The notes under the pieces were generated by a model. That model was not told the origin of the DNA, ran no database searches, and was given only the letters and a program-made list of their open reading frames with translations. From Pteria penguin (lineage: Eukaryota > Mollusca > Bivalvia > Pterioida > Pteriidae), in NCBI GenBank assembly GCA_035048485.1, contig CM068581.1, positions 6,213,430 to 6,277,429 on the forward strand: a stretch of DNA of 64,000 nt, written 5' to 3'. Position 1 is the stretch's first letter. The number at the start of each line of letters is the position of its first letter. Below, in pieces: positions 25,000 through 41,285 of the stretch. The position numbers and the translations under genes were made by a program.

Positions 25000-25389
25000 A
25001 GTAAAAATTCGTATATGAAAACTAATACATTTAACACTATCAATTATATTGATAGATTAAGAATCCAATCCAGCGTTGATTTACTATGGTAATTTCTTAG
25101 AATTACCTTACACCTGTGAAATACAGGGAACGAATCCATATTGTAATTTTGATTAATATTCCTAGCCTATCTGTCTTCGTCCAATAACGGTATTCTGTAG
25201 TTAACTGTGAAATCTTGTAGAAAACTGAGGAAATAAAAAGAGAAAATTACAATATTCAGCTACGATATGATAAAGAGCAATATATAATGTAAAGTACGAA
25301 GGTAAACTATATGATGTCATTGTGGCACAGAGAATCACGATCGACGTGTAAATACCTTGTACCAGAGACATAAATACTTTCATGAAGTA
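24421..25389. other. unassigned sequence with (AAAT)n
   Basis: A tetranucleotide run (AAAT)n occupies 24936-24999. Minus frames at 24452-24664 and 25201-25383 are unsupported. Confidence 0.45.
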
Positions 25390-25663
25390 TATATGTCTCT
25401 GCTGTGTTATGTGACGGTGGCATAGTGGATCACGATAGACATGTATATACTCGGAAAAATGTATTATGCTGCAGTATTATAGTTTATAAAAGTGGATATA
25501 TATATATATATCCTGTAAACTGTATTATGTTACAGTGACACAGTTTGTCACGGGGGATGTATATACCCTGTAAACTGTGTTATGTTACAGTGGCACAGTG
25601 TATAACCGTGAACATGCTTACCTTGCACACTGTGTTATGTTACAGTTGCACAGTGTATCACGG

Positions 25664-25737
<74 letters not shown>

Positions 25738-26345
25738 CTGTAAAATGTGTTACAATGGCACAGTGTATCACGGTGGACGTGTATATATCCTGTAAACTGT
25801 ACTATGTTACAGTGACACGTTGTATAACGATGGATATGTATATACCCAGAAAACTGTATTATATTACAGTATCACAGTGTATCACGGTGGACATTTATAT
25901 ACCCTGTAAACTGTATTATGTTACAGTGTATCACGGTCGACGTGTATATCATCTGTAAACTGTATTTTGTGTCACAATGTGTCAAGGTGGACGTGTATAT
26001 ACTCTGTAAACTGTAATATATTAGTGTCACAGTATATCACGGTGGACTTGTATATTATCTGTAAACTGTATTATATCATTATATTACACAGTGTATCACG
26101 GTGGACGTGTATATACCCAGTAAACTGTACTATATTACAGTGTCACAGCGTATCAAGGTGGACCTGTATTTACCCTGTAAACTGTAATATATTACAGTCA
26201 CAGTGTATCACGGTGGACCTGTATTTACCCTGTAAACTGTAATATATTACAGTCACAGTGTATCACGGTGGACCTGTATTTACCCTGTAAACTGTAATAT
26301 ATTACGGTCACAGTGTATCACGGTGGACGTGTATATATCTTGTGA
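25390..26345 (+). repeat. ~50-bp minisatellite with embedded (AT)n
   Basis: About 17 units contain CAGTGTATCACGGTGGACGT and TATACCCTGTAAACTGTATT. A pure (AT)n run at 25667-25735 expands the TATATA within one unit. Confidence 0.9.
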
Positions 26346-27221
26346 AGCAGCTAGAGGTAACACTAACCAATATCATCTCTCAACTACTAACAAATGGTAT
26401 GTGAACAGATATGTCAGATTATTCATGTAAAACAATAAGATGTGATACTCTGTTTCATGTGTTTGTCAGCTACAAAATTCCCTCGTTGATTTATTTACTT
26501 GAACTTACTTTTTTACATGCAAAACAAATTTCTGGTCATTTTTTAATCTTATGACTCAAGCTTACGCATATCATAAACTTAGGCTTTTAGAAATACTGAA
26601 GATCCTATTCAGAGTTTTAATCTAGATTTCGGAACACTCACGTTTCAGTAATACATTTCTAGAGGAATCTCTCGTTCAATTTGTACCGTGATCTAGTTTA
26701 CAAATATCGGAGGGTGGGTCATTGCTTTCGAATGGTTCGTCTTATGGGGTGATAAAATAGTTAAACTCTTTCGACGTCAACGATTTGACCCTCAGATAAT
26801 GGCAAAGATCATAGGTCTTGTATTGAGCCCCTCTACAGTTAGACATTTCTTTGAATGTTGCAAAATGATTACATAGGCTAATAGGCCTCTATGGCGGGAT
26901 TTGTCTCGGTCCTTTTAGTTGTTTGCTATACATGTATACGATAAATTTTATCAAATGACAAATTTTGTTTGTATTGTATATTTTGATTATCGTCCATTTT
27001 TAAGCTGATAAAATGAGAGGTGTTTGAAATGTAGTGCAAGAAAAGGAAGATTATTCTTGTTTATATAATACAGCTTGATATATGCCTATATATGTTATGG
27101 CCGATGTATTCCTTTTTATGATATGTCCCAATATATTCTTTTATATAATATGAACTATTATATTCCTTTTATGAGATATATATATATAATTGCTGAAAGC
27201 GACGTAAAAGACCAATATTTT

Positions 27222-27222
<1 letters not shown>
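26346..27222. other. unassigned sequence with a SINE-tail-like remnant
   Basis: At 27190-27214 the sequence GCTGAAAGCGACGTAAAAGA resembles the 3' end of SINE2, suggesting a short remnant. The stretch 27070-27170 has loose ATATTCCTTTTATGA repeats. Nothing else is visible. Confidence 0.4.

Positions 27223-27303
<81 letters not shown>
27223..27303. repeat. (AT)n microsatellite
   Basis: Pure AT dinucleotide run of about 80 bp. Confidence 0.97.
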
Positions 27304-27308
<5 letters not shown>

Positions 27309-28630
27309 CTTTGCATCATAAAACATTATATATTCCTTTATTTTATATGAATTAATATAATGTGATTGACGCTTACGTGATACTTATACATGTAGTGAAC
27401 CAATGCAACAAAGAAACATCATGAATCACATTTCATGATAGAATCAAGTAAACACTAAGATGAGATTTAAGTAAAATCTGGATCATTGCATAGCATGGGA
27501 TAAAGTGGTTTTGTGTAGGCATGGGGAGTGTAAGTAGGAGTGTAATCATAAGATTTTGTGAGCACGGCGGATTCCGCAGGGCCCGACTCTACAACGAAGC
27601 CTGCCGGAATGTTTACCTCGTAAAATGTAATTACCGCTATCGAATTCTCCAGGGGGCTGATTTACACACATTTACCATGGTGAATGTGGACCTACAGAAT
27701 CAGTGTATACGATGTGCTGTAAATAATTCATACAAAAATAACAAGCCAACTTTTTTTTATTACTTCACTTACAATGCCTTACCTCCTGATTGTGCCGACA
27801 TCAAATTTGTATCATTGTAAAATTGATAAAACTCGAACCCTTCTCATATAGTTGTTACGTTACACAAGTAATTTCAGCTTACATGTCATGTTTTAGATTT
27901 CGAATTTACTACGGGGTGGTAAATGCAAAAATTAAAATAGCAGTTTGCTTAATGGCGGTTGGAAATATGAAGAAGTTAAGAGTTAAATGTGTAGTAAATT
28001 ACAAGAATATACATGTATATTTCATGAAAAAAATTTATACATACTCAGTTTATCATTAAAATTTTGAATTCACTTGGGGTGGTAAATACAAAGTTTAAAA
28101 TATTACACGTGCACTGAAGTGGCTCTCATTCTTAAAGTTAATTTGGGGGGGGGGGGGGGGGGGGGTTGCTGTTTTTATGAAACTTTGCTTTGAAATATCC
28201 TGATGTCACTTTCATCAATAAATTTAGACCGAGAGAATTCGTGCGATATCAAAGCCCATCTCTTCGTCACTTCGTGAGTGTACTGTAAGTCATCCTCATC
28301 ACAGAAAGCAACTCATCTTTCTGTATTCATGTCGTCTAATAATACATGCAGTAACATCGCGAGTTTGATTTAAATTTCTGCATTTAACTAATGCAGTATA
28401 GAAGAAAGTGTCATTTCTGCCTTTAATCGAAGAAATACTGGAACTATCTTTAGGAATGTTTGTAAGTTTTCTTCTCTGTGTAAAATACAAAAATAATTGA
28501 TGCAAGACATATTTGAGAAACAAGTCTCTGTCCAGTATTATACTAATATGTTTCGAAGGTTATGATGTCTGCTTTAGTATCAAATGAGACACCATTGCAA
28601 TGCTATCGGGTTATTATTATTTTATTTATT

Positions 28631-28666
<36 letters not shown>

Positions 28667-29734
28667 GATATTATTATAATAATTTTATTATTATTCTTTT
28701 TTTTTTCATTTATTTTCAACTACTTGTACTTAGAACTAAAGAGTTTTCATAATAAAATCTGCATAACAGCCATACACCAAAGTTATATGCGTCTGAAAGA
28801 CGGTATACGTTTACCGTCTGTAGGTGATGTATATGATAATATTATTTGAAATTATTGAGTATCGTTGTTAATATCTTTTATTTGTAAAGCAACAACACAG
28901 TTAAGATACGAATAGAAAATCGATGGCGAGACATCAATTGGGCGCAGTTATACGACAAAGAAAACTTGATAAATGAATAGCATATTGCAAATTGTATACG
29001 AGCTCATTGCCCTAGTAGCGTCTTATCTTAGAGTAATTCTAATTAAACACGGATAAACACAGTGCAATAAAAATGCAGTCCCAGTGTGCTCGATTTAAAC
29101 ATTCCACTCGGCCGTTTTAACAATGTTACGTGAAGCATATATTAATATTTGACACATTTGACTGTTTTCTGGAAAACATTTCCGGATTATGTTGTAAAGG
29201 TCTTAGACATAGTCGTAAATTCAGAAATCCAGAAACCGAGATTCATACGCGTGTATATAATGAATCTGGACAAGTAACAAGGCAAACAAAAGGTAGGTAC
29301 ATTTACGATTATATGTGATAGTATTTCTGGTACATTCAGGTACATCTTATGCCAAACAGTGGTATACGCAAAGTACGTGAAGGTATGCGGGATGAGATTT
29401 AAAAGATGTCAAGTTACTTTGATACAGTCATCATCTACAGATATTGTTTTGATTCCATCTCTCCACATTAAAAGCGATTCTGATAAAGGTCTTGTAGACT
29501 TACATATAACATGTTGCCTGGCTTCCACATGCATGGTCAGGGTTCAGGGTCGGAACCGGGATACTGAAGCCTCGACAGCTCCAGTAACTCTTCAATCACC
29601 GAGTGTTCTGAATAAAATTCTCATCCTGTGGTTTAAATTAAAGACTTTATCAATTTCCCAAAACCGTATGTGCTTTATTACATAGTAAGTAAGGTATACT
29701 GGTACATACAATAATATATGAGTATAGGACGTAG
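27304..29734. other. mostly unassigned; poly-G and (ATT)n runs
   Basis: Poly-G lies at about 28144-28166 and (TTA)n/(ATT)n at about 28612-28695. Open frames without recognisable domains: 27521-27820 (+, ATG, 99 aa), 28299-28523 (-) and 29130-29318 (+). The last contains a donor-like AAAG|GTAGGT at about 29290, so an exon is conceivable but unproven. Confidence 0.4.
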
Positions 29735-31712
<1,978 letters not shown>

Positions 31713-34092
31713 GAAAGAATTTCCTGGTTATTGTAGACGAATACATGTAATCTTGAGATTTACATTATGCACTGTCCTGTATCAAGTTTTTCCTATATGG
31801 AAAGAAACATTTACCATATCTGACGTTGTCATATACATATAAATGGAATACATGTTCTTACTTAATTTACGTGTATTGTGATATAATAATGCAATGAACA
31901 TTATGAGAAAATGCAGTAGGTAGGTGACAGATCATCAAACATTGGACTCGGTTTTATTTATTACTATTTTTACAGTTGATTCGTATTAAATGTTTATATA
32001 ACCTGTATAAATCTGACATTATCTTGCCGCAGTCCTTTGTTCCACTGTGATAAACCCACAACTCTCCATTCGAATCAAAGGTCAATAATATGGAAATTTA
32101 TAAATTAAAATAAACATTGAATATAATTAAATATAATCAACGTTTAGCAGGCCTATTGTAATATACATAAATTAGAGAAATAACAGGCAAAACCTCATCT
32201 ATGATGCAATTATGAACTGACTGAGTGCTTTTCCATCCATCAATGTCGCGAGATTTATATTTGAGTGGTAAACCACCAAGTGGCATCGATATGAAAATAG
32301 AACACGGTAGGTAACTCTCTTCCGTCTATATCAGGGGTTCTCTCTTAACGCCACTATCTGTAATCTTTCGCAAAAGTAATATATATGTTTTTTCTTTGCA
32401 CTGCAGTTATTTACAGGTTTCATTCATCTTTCATACTGAATAAAATTTAGGATAAAAAGATTTGTCGAAAATTTTAATTAGTGAAACTATGATCTTATCA
32501 AAAATAAAAAGTAGTTGCGCAAACGAAAATCTATTGGATTTGAAATACTGCATGTGTCTGATCTCAGTGAGTGTTGTATTACGTAGTTTCGTTTCTAATA
32601 TTTTCTTCTTCTTCTTCTTCTTTCCTTATATCAATTGTGAATAATAGCTGGGCCTCAAAGTAGATTTACTTAGGTTTTTAAAAAATTCAAAATCGTACGA
32701 TTACAGATACGTGTTAAGTACTGACGAACATTCTAAAACCCTAGTGTTCTTAAATTTGAGCTTCTCTAATCCTGAAAGAAACATAAACTAATATCGGTCA
32801 TTACACATCAGCATTCAAAATCTCCGGTAAGGTACTCTGTCTACGAAGTGTCATTGATAATTTTCGAAACCAATATTATTTTGAATTCCCTCTCGCATTT
32901 TTATTATTTTCGATGATATTCAAAGATGACTTTTTATCAAGTAATGATGTTAGCATGGGGATCACAATATTCTATGGTATTCTGTTCAAAAACTAAAATC
33001 ATTTATAGAATGTATAAAAGTTTAGAGTAGTTATGTGTCCATCATACATGACGGTTTATGAAATACATGACGGTTTATGAAATACAAAAGCCAAAAATGG
33101 TTAATCATTAATGATGAGTTTGAATGCACATAATGAATTGAATGCACATAATGAATTGAAATCCGCACGTAATAGATAAATCGAACATACTCATTAACAT
33201 TTTTACGCATTTTTATGCTTACAATGTTACCATTCTATTTAAGGGTAAATTTCCTTCTGACACTGTTTGATTATAATATCTTTGTTTCCTTTTGTCTTCT
33301 ATATATTTTATTACATAGCCCACATATTCTCTCCATGGATGTTACTATGTCGTACTGCAGATGACCATGTCTCTCGTTATTCTGATTGGTTTTGTAATAT
33401 CTGCATTCCTCCCGTGTTTTTCATATTGTAAACATTGTTCAGAGTTTTCCTGGATGGATAATGCATTATCTATTATCATTATACTATAATTAATTAACAC
33501 ATTGATGCGCTTGCCATCAAGTACCTCACTAATCGTGAACAAGATTAAAGCTATCACCAGCATTGACTAAACATGTTGCTTCTTATGTTTTGAAAACATT
33601 GCCGCTAGTTCATAAAGTACTATCCTTGGAGAATGTATCTCACACCTGTAACAATATTTTCTGAGATAAAGCCAATAATGATCTTAGAATAATTCTCTAA
33701 GATCCTAGACCGCTGTGGAATCACGCTTTCGCAGCTACATTATCCAGCAAGCGTTTTAACCTAAGTGGGGAATGAAGTGTGGCTCACTTTGATTAATTCG
33801 AAACAAATTAACGCATTCAGCTATTGCTCTGAGCATGCTTGTCTCCAGAATTCTCCACTGTAAGGTCGTTGGTGCGAGTCCTTTCAGTAATACATAAGTT
33901 TTCCCTGTGCTTCGAAGGAAATTGAAACAGGATCTTGTGTAAGAATAAGATTTTTACTGCTGTTTACCCTGTTCATATTGAATCTATAGATTTAGAATCT
34001 GTCCAATTTGTTTGGTGGCCTATGATAGTTATAAAGGCTCCGCGTAAAAACAGGAACACGATATACCTTTTTTTTAATTTCCACTAATCCAT
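31713..34092. other. unassigned sequence
   Basis: The longest array-free stretch in the first half. It has only short frames (32462-32644 +, 33345-33563 -), and doublets ATACATGACGGTTTATGAA (about 33045-33080) and AATGCACATAATGAATTG (about 33123-33160). No gene is recognised. Confidence 0.4.
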
Positions 34093-34385
34093 ACAATCAA
34101 TATCACACATGCTATACATTATAACTCATCATACATCATAAATATTACACACCATACTATCAGTATCACATTATAACACATCATACATCATAAATATTAC
34201 ACACCATACTATCAGTATCACATTATAACTCATCATACATCATAAATATTACACACCATACTATCAGTATCACATTATAGCACATCATACATCATAAATA
34301 TTACACACCATACTATCAGTATCACATTATAACACATCATACATCATAAATATTACACACCATACTATCAGTATCACACACAATA
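34093..34385 (+). repeat. 52-bp minisatellite, five copies
   Basis: The unit contains ACCATACTATCAGTATCACA and CATCATACATCATAAATATT, offset 52 (34141 to 34193). It resembles the next array (ACCATACAATCAATATCACA), so the two are probably related. Confidence 0.9.
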
Positions 34386-37300
34386 CAATCAATTAAATCA
34401 CACACACACCATACAATATGCCACACTATACAATCAATATAACATACCATACAATCAATATCACACACCATATAATGTAACATACCATACAATCAATATC
34501 ACACGCCATATAACATACCATACAATTAATATCACACGCCATATAATATAACATATTATACAATCAATATCACACACCATATAACATACCATACAATTAA
34601 TATCACACACCATATAATATAACATACAATACAATCAATATCATACACCAAATAACATACCAAACAATCAATATCACACGCCATATAACATACCATACAA
34701 TCAATATCATACGCCATATAACATACCATACAATTGATATCACACGCCATATGATATAACATACCATATAATCAATATCACACGCCATATAACATACCAT
34801 ACAATCAATATCACACGCCATATAACATACCATACAATTGATATCACACGCCATATGATATAACATACCATATAATCAATATCACACGCCATATAACATA
34901 CCATACAATTAATATCACACGCCATATAATATAACATACCATACAATCAATATCACACACCATATAACATACCATACAATTAATATCACACGCTATATAA
35001 TATAACATACCATACAATCAATATCACACGCCATATAACATACCATACAATCAATATCATACGCCATATAACATAGCATACCATACAATCAATATCACAC
35101 ACCATATAACATACCATACAATTAATATCACACATTATATAATATAACATACCATATAATCAATATCACACACCATATAACATACCATACAATCAATATC
35201 ACACGCCATATAACATACCATACAATTGATATCACACGCCATATAATATAACATACAATACAATCAATATCACACACCATATAATGTAACATACCATACA
35301 ATCAATATCACACGCCATATAACATACCATACAATCAATATCACACGCCATATAACATACCATACAATTGATATCACACGCCATATGATATAACATACCA
35401 TATAATTAATATCACACGCCATATAACATACCATACAATTAATATCACACGCCATATAATATAACATACCATACAATCAATATCACACACCATATAATAT
35501 AACATACAATACAATCAATATCATACACCAAATAACATACCAAACAATCAATATCACGCGCCATATAATATACCATACAATCAATATCACACGCCATATA
35601 ACATACCATACAATTAATATCACACATTATATAATATAACATACCATATAATCAATATCACACACCATATAACATACCATACAATCAATATCACACGCCA
35701 TATAACATACCATACAATCAATATCACACGCCATATAATATAACATACCATACAATCAATATCACACGCCATATAACATACCATACAATCAATATCACAC
35801 GCCATATAACATACCATACAATTGATATCACACGCCATATGATATAACATACCATATAATCAATATCACACGCCATATAACATACCATACAATTAATATC
35901 ACACGCCATATAATATAACATACCATACAATCAATATCACACACCATATAATATAACATACAATACAATCAATATCATACACCAAATAACATACCAAACA
36001 ATCAATATCACGCGCCATATAATATACCATACAATCAATATCACACGCCATATAACATACCATACAATCAATATCATACGCCATATAACATAGCATACCA
36101 TACAATCAATATCACACACCATATAACATACCATACAATTAATATCACACATCATATAATATAACATACAATATAATCAATATCACATACCATATAACAT
36201 ACCATACAATCAATATCACACGCCATATAACATACCATACAATCAATATCACACACCAAATAATATAACATACCATACAATTAATATCACACACCATATA
36301 ATGTAACATACCATACAATCAATATCACACACCATATAATAAAACATACCATACAATCAATATCACACACCATATAATATAACATACCATACAATCAATA
36401 TCACACACCATAAAATGTAACATACCATACAATCAATATCACACACCATATAACATACCATACAATCAATATCACACCCCATATAATATAACATACCATA
36501 CAATTAATATCACACGCCATATAATATAACATACCATACAAAAAATATCACAAGCCATATAACATAGCATACAATCAATATCACACACCATATAACAAAC
36601 CATACAATCAATATCACACGCCATATAATATAACATACCATACAGTTAATATCACACGCCATACAATATAATATACCATACAATCAATATCACACACCAT
36701 ATAATGTAACATACCATATAATCAATATCACACGCCATATAACATACCATACAATCAATATCACACACCATATAATGTAACATACCATACAATCAATATC
36801 ACACGCCATATAACATACCATACAATCAATATCACACACCATATAATATAACATACCATACAATCAATATCACACGCCATATAACATACCATACAATCAA
36901 TATCACACACCATATAATATAATATACCATACAATCAATATCACACACCATATAATGTAACATACCATACAATCAATATCACACGTCATATACTATAACA
37001 TACCATACAATCAATATTACACGCCATATAATATAACATACCATACAATCAATATCACACACCAAATAATATAACATACCATACAATCAATATCACACGC
37101 CATATAACATACCATACAATCAATATCACACACCATATAATATAGTATACCATACAATCAATATCACACACCATATAATGTAACATACCATACAATCAAT
37201 ATCACACACCATATAATGTAACATACCATACAATCAATATCACACGCCATACAATATAATATACCATACAATCAATATCACACGCCATATAATGTAACAT

Positions 37301-37834
37301 ACCATACAATCAATATCACACGCCATATATCATACCATACAATCAATATCACACACCATATAATATAACATACCATACAATCAATATCACACGCCATATA
37401 ACATACCATACAATCAATATCACACGCCATATAATATAACATACAATCAATATCACACACCATATAATATAACATACCATACAATCAATATTACACGCCA
37501 TATAATATAACATACCATACAATCAATATCACACACCAAATAATATAACATACCATACAATTAATATCACACACCATATAATGTAACATACCATACAATC
37601 AATATCACACGCCATATACTATAACATACCATACAATCAATATCACACACCATATAATATAACATGTCATACAATCAATGTCACACTAATATAAATACCA
37701 TACAATCAATATCACACCCCATATAATATAACATACCATGCAATCAATATCAGAAGCCATATAACATACCATACAATCATTATCACACACCATACAATAT
37801 CATACACAATATAATGTATGTCACACACCATATT
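34386..37834 (+). repeat. 33/38-bp minisatellite, 3.4 kb
   Basis: About 95 units with CATACAATCAATATCACACG and CCATATAAC; a 5-bp variant (ATAATATAAC) makes 38 bp. Marker variants such as ACCAAATAACATACCAAACA recur near 34645, 35525 and 35981, showing block duplications of about 456 and 880 bp. Minus frames reading VCYMACDIDCM follow the repeat. Confidence 0.94.
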
Positions 37835-38097
37835 AAGCCGGCGTGGCCTAGTGGTATCGCGCTGGACTCCTAATCGGGAGGCCGGGGTTCGAGTCCCGGT
37901 GTCCTGTCTTTCGGATGAGAGAGTAAAAACTGAGGTCCCGTGTCGTGGTACACATGGCACGTTAAAGATCCCTCACCGCTTCGGGTGGGTCCGTTGCAAA
38001 GGTCAAAATTTGTATGCCCCGCATCAGGCAGATGCCGTCACCATATACGTGAAATAATCGTGGTGTGACGTTAAACAAAAATCAATCAATCAATCAC
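37835..38097 (+). mobile_element. SINE1 copy, full length
   Basis: Head GCCGGCGTGGCCTAGTGGTA with box A- and box B-like (GGTTCGAGTCCC) promoter elements, core TTTCGGATGAGAGAGTAAAA and tail (TCAA)n. The flanks CACACCATATT and CACACATATT suggest an imperfect target-site duplication. It sits at the end of the 33/38-bp array. Confidence 0.9.
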
Positions 38098-38171
38098 ACA
38101 TATTATTTACATCTTACACCATGTAATCAATTATATTTCACACTATGATAGATAGATAGATATTTATTCGG

Positions 38172-38291
38172 TTGGTTGGTTGGTTGATTGGTGTTTACGT
38201 CGCTTTCAACAATTTTTCAGTTACACGTATATCGCGACATGGAAGCAGGAGGTAACCAACCTCTTAAACATAGTGGCGCAACCCGGGAAAC
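38172..38291 (-). mobile_element. SINE2 copy, 5'-truncated, with 12-bp TSD
   Basis: On the minus strand it reads TTCCCGGGTTGCGCCACTAT, then GTCGCGATATACG, and ends in CCAACCAACC. Identical ATATTTATTCGG flanks lie at 38160-38171 and 38292-38303. The tRNA-like 5' half is missing. Confidence 0.88.
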
Positions 38292-38479
38292 ATATTTATT
38301 CGGTAAAACAATGTCAGCATAATGTACAGATCTACATATATAAATATATAAGATTTGACAGTAGCACTATTAAAATACAATTAGTGAAGGTGTAACCTAA
38401 TATGAAAACCAAAAAAACAAATTAATGTAGTAAGCTGTTTCCTTAAAATACATTATTGTACAAAATATCTATATAAATA

Positions 38480-38508
38480 AATGAGATTCATTAAATAATA
38501 AATAAATA

Positions 38509-38547
<39 letters not shown>

Positions 38548-40770
38548 ACAAGTGAATAAAATTATTATAAATACATGTAATATTAATAATAGACATTGAT
38601 TTACCAGGATAGCCCATAAAAGCCCGTAGGCTTATTTCCAATGGGGTCCAGTGATCTCAAGGAATATATATATAATTAATAATAATAAATAATGTTTCAA
38701 AATAAAAAATATATTTATCAATAATCAAAAATTTGATAATTGACAAATATCAAATTAATATATATATACTTAAATTATAAATAAATTATGAATGTGTATT
38801 AAAAATTGATACAAATATAAATTGTACATAAGTTATAATAAGTTATAATAAATATTCATCACAGATATTAACATAAATACTGTCATTTATAGAGAAACAC
38901 ATTTATTTATCTATAAATAATACTATAAATAAAAATATTATATAAAAATTTGCGTATGAAAAGTCCTAAAATTCAAAAAACACATTTATGAAACAAGCAA
39001 AAAAATAATAATAATAAATTTGAATAAATATATATGAATGATAATAATAATTGAAAAAAAAAATCAATATTTCAAAATATAAATATTAATTAATTAAATA
39101 AAAATTTTGGCACAAGTACATTTTGTAAAAATGAGTTTCAATTATACTATAGATACATTAAAACTAAAAATATTGAAAATCACAGTTTTGTTTTGAAAGC
39201 CCTTGTTGTAATAAAAATTGTTTGACTTTACTCTTAAATATTTCCTTACTATTTGATTCTTTGATGGAAAGTGGGAGTTCGTTCCAATCATGAATTGCAG
39301 AAAAATAAAAAGTGCTGGACTCGCATGTTTTAACTCTTGGTATATAGAAATCTAAAGTTGAGCATGATCTTGTCTGTCTCCCATTTCTAGATGTTCTTAA
39401 AACAAAATTTTCTTGCGTATAAGATGGTGATTTGTTATGAAATATGTTAAAAACGTGGTTAAGTCTTAACAGTTTGGCTCTATCAACAACACTAAGCATG
39501 CTAATGGTATTAAGTACAGTAAAATTAATTGTGTGTCTTGGAGAGTAATTCAAAATAAACCTGACCATCTTGTTTTGACATATTTGTAGTTTCTGTTTTA
39601 AACATTTTGATAAACCCGAGTACCAGGCACTACATGCATAATCTAAGTGACATTGAATCAAAGCTGTACACAGAGACATTTTACACGAAAAATCTAAAAA
39701 AATTGGCTTGTCTATACAAAAATTTCAATCTGCCATTTACTTTCTGTAGAATGGAATTAACTATGCAGTCTCCACTTAATAAGTTATCAATAAATATCCC
39801 TAAGTATTTCACATTATCTTTGGAATGTATGACATGGTTTTGACAAATAATGGTAAAATCTTTAAGTTTCCTTTTTGGTCCAAACAATATTCATTCTGTT
39901 TTGCCAAGATGTAGTGATAATTTATTATTTATTAATCATGAAGAGCATTTATCTAATACAGAGGAAAGTTTATTCGAAATAACAGCAGGATCTTTGTGTG
40001 CGAATAAAATTGCACTATCATCTGCATATAAAATCAATTTACAGTCTTTGTCAATGCTTACAGACTTATCATTAATATAAATTAGAAAAAGCAGTGGCCC
40101 CAAAATACTTCCTTGAGGCACACCGCATGATACCAAACCAGCGTCAGATGACGAATTATTAATATATACAAATTGTTTTCTATTATTTAGATAAGACTTG
40201 AACCAATTTATGGATAAAACACCAATAGCATCTAGTTTACTACATAAAGTGTTGTGGTCCACAGTATCGAACGCTTTTTGCAGATCTAAAAGCAACATAC
40301 CAGTAAATAAACCTTTAGAAGTATTACCCTTTAAATAGTCAAATAAGTGTATCAGGCAAGTATCGGTGGAGTACTTGCTTCTAAAACCTGACTGGAATTC
40401 ATACAATATATTATTTTTGTCAAGATAAGTTATTAGTTGTGAATGAACAGATTTTTCTAGTATTTTTGAAACAACACTTAGTATACTAACAGGTCTGTAA
40501 TTACCAGGATCTAGAGAACTACTTTTCTTATACAAAGGTTTCACACGAGCAATTTTCATTTCATCAGGTACAGTGGATGTTGAGATTGAAAGGTTAACAA
40601 TAAAAGTAATAGGTACTTTAAGAACATTAGCTCCATCTTTAATAAACCTTGCTGGTATCTGATCTAAACTATACAAGTATTAATTAACAGATGACGTTAA
40701 GGATATTATTAACTCCTTAAAATCTTTTAGGTAACTATACATGAAATATTTATTCATAAGTAGATATATA
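38480..40770 (-). mobile_element. CR1/L2-like LINE, 5'-truncated
   Basis: A minus-strand element holding the reverse-transcriptase remains at 39164-40676, an AT-rich stretch (38650-39160), and a 3' end reading GGACCCCATTGGAAATAAGC then GGGCTATCCTGG (about 38605-38655). An A+T tail with (TTTA)n at 38490-38560 follows. A 3' UTR of this kind with a tetranucleotide tail fits CR1/L2-type LINEs. No endonuclease domain is seen; the upstream frame fades near 40770. Confidence 0.8.
39164..40679 (-). pseudogene. non-LTR reverse transcriptase, disrupted
   Basis: RNA-templated DNA polymerase of a LINE. On the minus strand the order is: LDQIPARFIKDGA, then NYRPVSILSVVSKILEK, QSGFR, motif A LLDLQKAFDTVDH, motif B GVPQGSILGPLLFLIYIND, and motif C LILYADDSAIL. 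Thumb and C-terminal parts follow (YLGIFID, WNELPLSI). The catalytic aspartates of motifs A and C are intact. It is broken by a TAA just above 40679, TGA codons at 39936-39938 and at about 39891-39893, and a frameshift near 39680. A weak upstream frame extends to about 40800. Endonuclease and 5' parts are missing, so it is non-autonomous. Confidence 0.92.
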
Positions 40771-41066
40771 GTATTTTTAAATTTTTCATTCAAAAACAAA
40801 ATGAATAGAATTTTGTTTACAGAAGACATTAATTATTTTATCCTTAAGTTGATAAATAAAACAAATCTAACAAGTAGGGAATGTGATACTTGCTTGATAC
40901 ATTGAAAGTTTAAAACATTTATTATGATAAAAAACTATTAGTGATATTGTTATAAGTGTAATACAGTGAGTATTATAGCTGTTAATGCATCATATTGACT
41001 ATATTACGTAACGCGTAAAACAGAACTTTATACCGGGGACTGTTTCGCATCTGATCTGTGTTGTGA
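40771..41066. other. unassigned AT-rich sequence
   Basis: Likely includes the 5' break of the LINE. No feature is resolved. Confidence 0.35.
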
Positions 41067-41285
41067 ATGATAAAGTGTAATAATAATGTGTGTAATAATA
41101 AGGTGTGTAATAATCATGTGTGTAATAACAATGTATGTAATGATAATGTGTGTAATTATGTGGGTAATAACAATGTATGTAATAATAATGTGTGTAGTAG
41201 CAATGTGTGTAATAATAATGTGTGTAATAGCAGTTGTAATATTGATATGTGTATTAATCATTTGTGTAATAATAAAAGAATTCGT
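41067..41285 (+). repeat. 15-bp minisatellite
   Basis: Units of ATAATAATGTGTGTA, period mostly 15 bp (five codons), which keeps frames open on both strands (VCNNN, ITHII). Confidence 0.85.

Noticed and set aside
27521..27820. 99-codon ATG frame as a gene
   Set aside because: No recognisable domain, splice context or repeat relation; length is plausible by chance.
33780..33900. tRNA-like segment with GGTGCGAGTCC
   Set aside because: No matching acceptor stem, box A or second copy was found in the window.
37835..37905. Functional tRNA gene
   Set aside because: Box A and B are present but the sequence continues into the SINE1 core and occurs in several copies; the cloverleaf is imperfect.
39607..40080. 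Plus-strand frames opposite the LINE
   Set aside because: Antisense to a clear reverse transcriptase on the minus strand.
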